DNA from: a virus
Length of the DNA stretch: 22,741 nucleotides
Strand: one strand, 5' to 3'
IMG/VR virus record: IMGVR_UViG_3300027996_000181
Coordinates: 1 to 22,741 of that record
In this document: positions 21,778 to 22,741 of the stretch, one piece after another
How the letters are laid out: each line of letters begins with the position of its first letter
Numbering within the stretch: the stretch's first letter is position 1
The notes under the pieces: generated by a model
Databases searched by the model: none
What the model saw: the letters and a program-made list of their open reading frames with translations, nothing else
What the model was told of the DNA's origin: nothing
Program-made: the position numbers and the translations under genes

Positions 21778-22741
21778 TTACGATGTGAGAGAGACCTGCT
21801 TTTGGCCCATGACAGTGACATCATCACCTGTTTCACAGCCCAAGACACTGACGGTCATAACGCCGGCGGCGGAGGACACAGTATAATCAACAGTGGTTAC
21901 CATAAGTATACCGTTGACAAATACCTGCAATGAACCTTCGTCTGCGAGGTCGCCTAGGGCAACCTCATAAGTGCCATCGGAACCTACGACAGAGCTAGCT
22001 CTGAAGTGTCTTCCGTATAGGGCAAGTATATCAGCGTTTAGCTCACTGACATCAGTGGTGAGGGCAGCTTCTGCTGTCAATGCTCTAGTCTGCTCAGTGG
22101 TAACACTGGCGGAAAGGGCAGCTTCTGCTGCCAATGCGCGTGCAGCTTCAGAAGAAATATCTGCTGCGTTAGTAGCGATATCAGTATCGTTCGAGGTGAT
22201 TTGATTCTGAAGAACTACATCTGCTGCTGCGAATTCAGTGCGGATTAATGCACGGTCGTCAGAAGCGGAGAGAATTTCAACACCAGCATACGCCCCTAGT
22301 GCGTCGATGTTACCCTGGAGGGCTGTATCTGCTGCTTCAAACTCGGAGCGGATTGCTGCGCGATCGTCTGCTGCTACGGTCGACAGGTTGGTGATGGAAG
22401 TCTCAAGACTACCATCAGCAGCCTCATAGGCTGCGACAACTTCGATAAATGTGTCGAGGCCGTCGGATGAACCCGAGAGGATCGCGGTGACGCGAGCGTC
22501 AACAGTATCGATGTTACCCTGAAGGGCAGCTTCTGCTGCCAATGCGCGTGCAGCTTCAGCATCGATGTTCGACTGAAGAGTTGTATCTGCTGTTGTGCGG
22601 GCTGCTGCTTCAGCATCGATGTTACCCTGAAGGGCAGCTTCTGCTGCCAATGCGCGTGCAGCTTCAGCATCGATGTTCGACTGAAGAGTTGTATCTGCTG
22701 TTGTGCGGGCTGCTGCTTCAGCATCGATGTTACCCTGAAGG
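21778..22741 (-). CDS. Tail fibre / receptor-binding protein, C-terminal part (5' end cut by window edge)
   Basis: The frame is open from base 22741 to TAA 21778-21780, about 321 codons; its start lies outside the window, and apparent internal TTG starts are not real. The N-terminal visible part is built of Ala-rich 18-residue repeats of the pattern DAEAARALAAEAALQGNI, expected to form a trimeric coiled-coil or fibrous shaft. LSGSSDGLDTFIEVVAAY is a segment common in marine phage fibres. More heptad-like units (SSEAARALAAEAALSASV) follow. The last ~90 residues form a beta-rich tip with LQVFVNGILMVTTVDYTV and GDDVTVMG, resembling adhesin tip domains. It is the terminal gene of its unit and ends before a strong terminator. 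A neck whisker or short fibre is an alternative. Confidence 0.85.
   Translation of the reverse strand, partial: LQGNIDAEAAARTTADTTLQSNIDAEAARALAAEAALQGNIDAEAAARTTADTTLQSNIDAEAARALAAEAALQGNIDTVDARVTAILSGSSDGLDTFIEVVAAYEAADGSLETSITNLSTVAADDRAAIRSEFEAADTALQGNIDALGAYAGVEILSASDDRALIRTEFAAADVVLQNQITSNDTDIATNAADISSEAARALAAEAALSASVTTEQTRALTAEAALTTDVSELNADILALYGRHFRASSVVGSDGTYEVALGDLADEGSLQVFVNGILMVTTVDYTVSSAAGVMTVSVLGCETGDDVTVMGQKQVSLTS
22511..22741 (-). repeat. 108-bp perfect tandem repeat in the fibre gene
   Basis: Units start at 22511, 22619 and 22727; the first two are identical over 108 bases and the third runs off the window. Each unit is two related 54-bp halves, equal to two 18-residue protein repeats. 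A 37-base exact piece of the unit recurs at 22115-22151. The copy number outside the window is unknown. Confidence 0.93.

Noticed and set aside
22374-22724. Second long open frame across the fibre repeats on the minus strand
   Set aside because: It is the shifted reading of a repeat whose length (108) is a multiple of three, so any stop-free frame stays open; it has no ribosome binding site and no fibre-like end.

Overview
The window is a piece of a tailed, contractile (myovirus-type) bacteriophage genome, probably a distant T4 relative of the kind called 'far-T4' (inference from gene content; no database was searched). Every supported gene lies on the minus strand and spacers are short, the longest being about 160 bases. 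No tRNA, rRNA, CRISPR array, insertion sequence or integrase was seen. The left end cuts the 3' end of a replicative helicase gene, and the right end cuts the 5' part of a tail-fibre gene.

Reading in the direction of transcription (right to left), the right two thirds is a late structural block. It holds a repeat-rich fibre (21778-22741), a small unknown protein, a large tail sheath, the tail tube, a gp26-like baseplate/chaperone protein with a small overlapping partner, another small unknown protein, the tape measure, a probable tail-tube/baseplate protein, a gp53-like LysM baseplate protein, a very large probable hub protein and a 428-residue unknown. Transcription units in this block are separated by two intrinsic terminators and by a recurring spacer motif, AACTATTTAA. 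That motif sits 19-39 bases upstream of the first gene of five units and is a candidate late promoter element.

The left third is a replication and recombination block: a short exonuclease-free family A DNA polymerase, a tubulin/FtsZ-like protein translationally coupled to it, a gp32-like single-strand DNA-binding protein, a SlyD-like FKBP prolyl isomerase, the UvsX recombinase, a secreted His-rich protein, a J-domain-like protein, a 5' nuclease (RNase H/FEN type) and the gp41/DnaB-type helicase. Four exact copies of a sigma-70-type promoter, TTGACA-N17-TATATT, all on the coding strand, occur only in this block: before the polymerase, inside the tubulin-like gene, before gp32 and before the helicase. 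This suggests early transcription by unmodified host polymerase, in contrast to the motif of the late block.

The mixture is the interesting part. Helicase, UvsX, gp32, 5' nuclease and tail genes are T4-like, but the polymerase is family A rather than T4 family B. The replication operon also carries unusual passengers: a tubulin-like GTPase, FKBP and J-domain folding factors, and a periplasmic His-rich protein. Non-ATG starts (TTG, GTG) backed by good ribosome binding sites are common.
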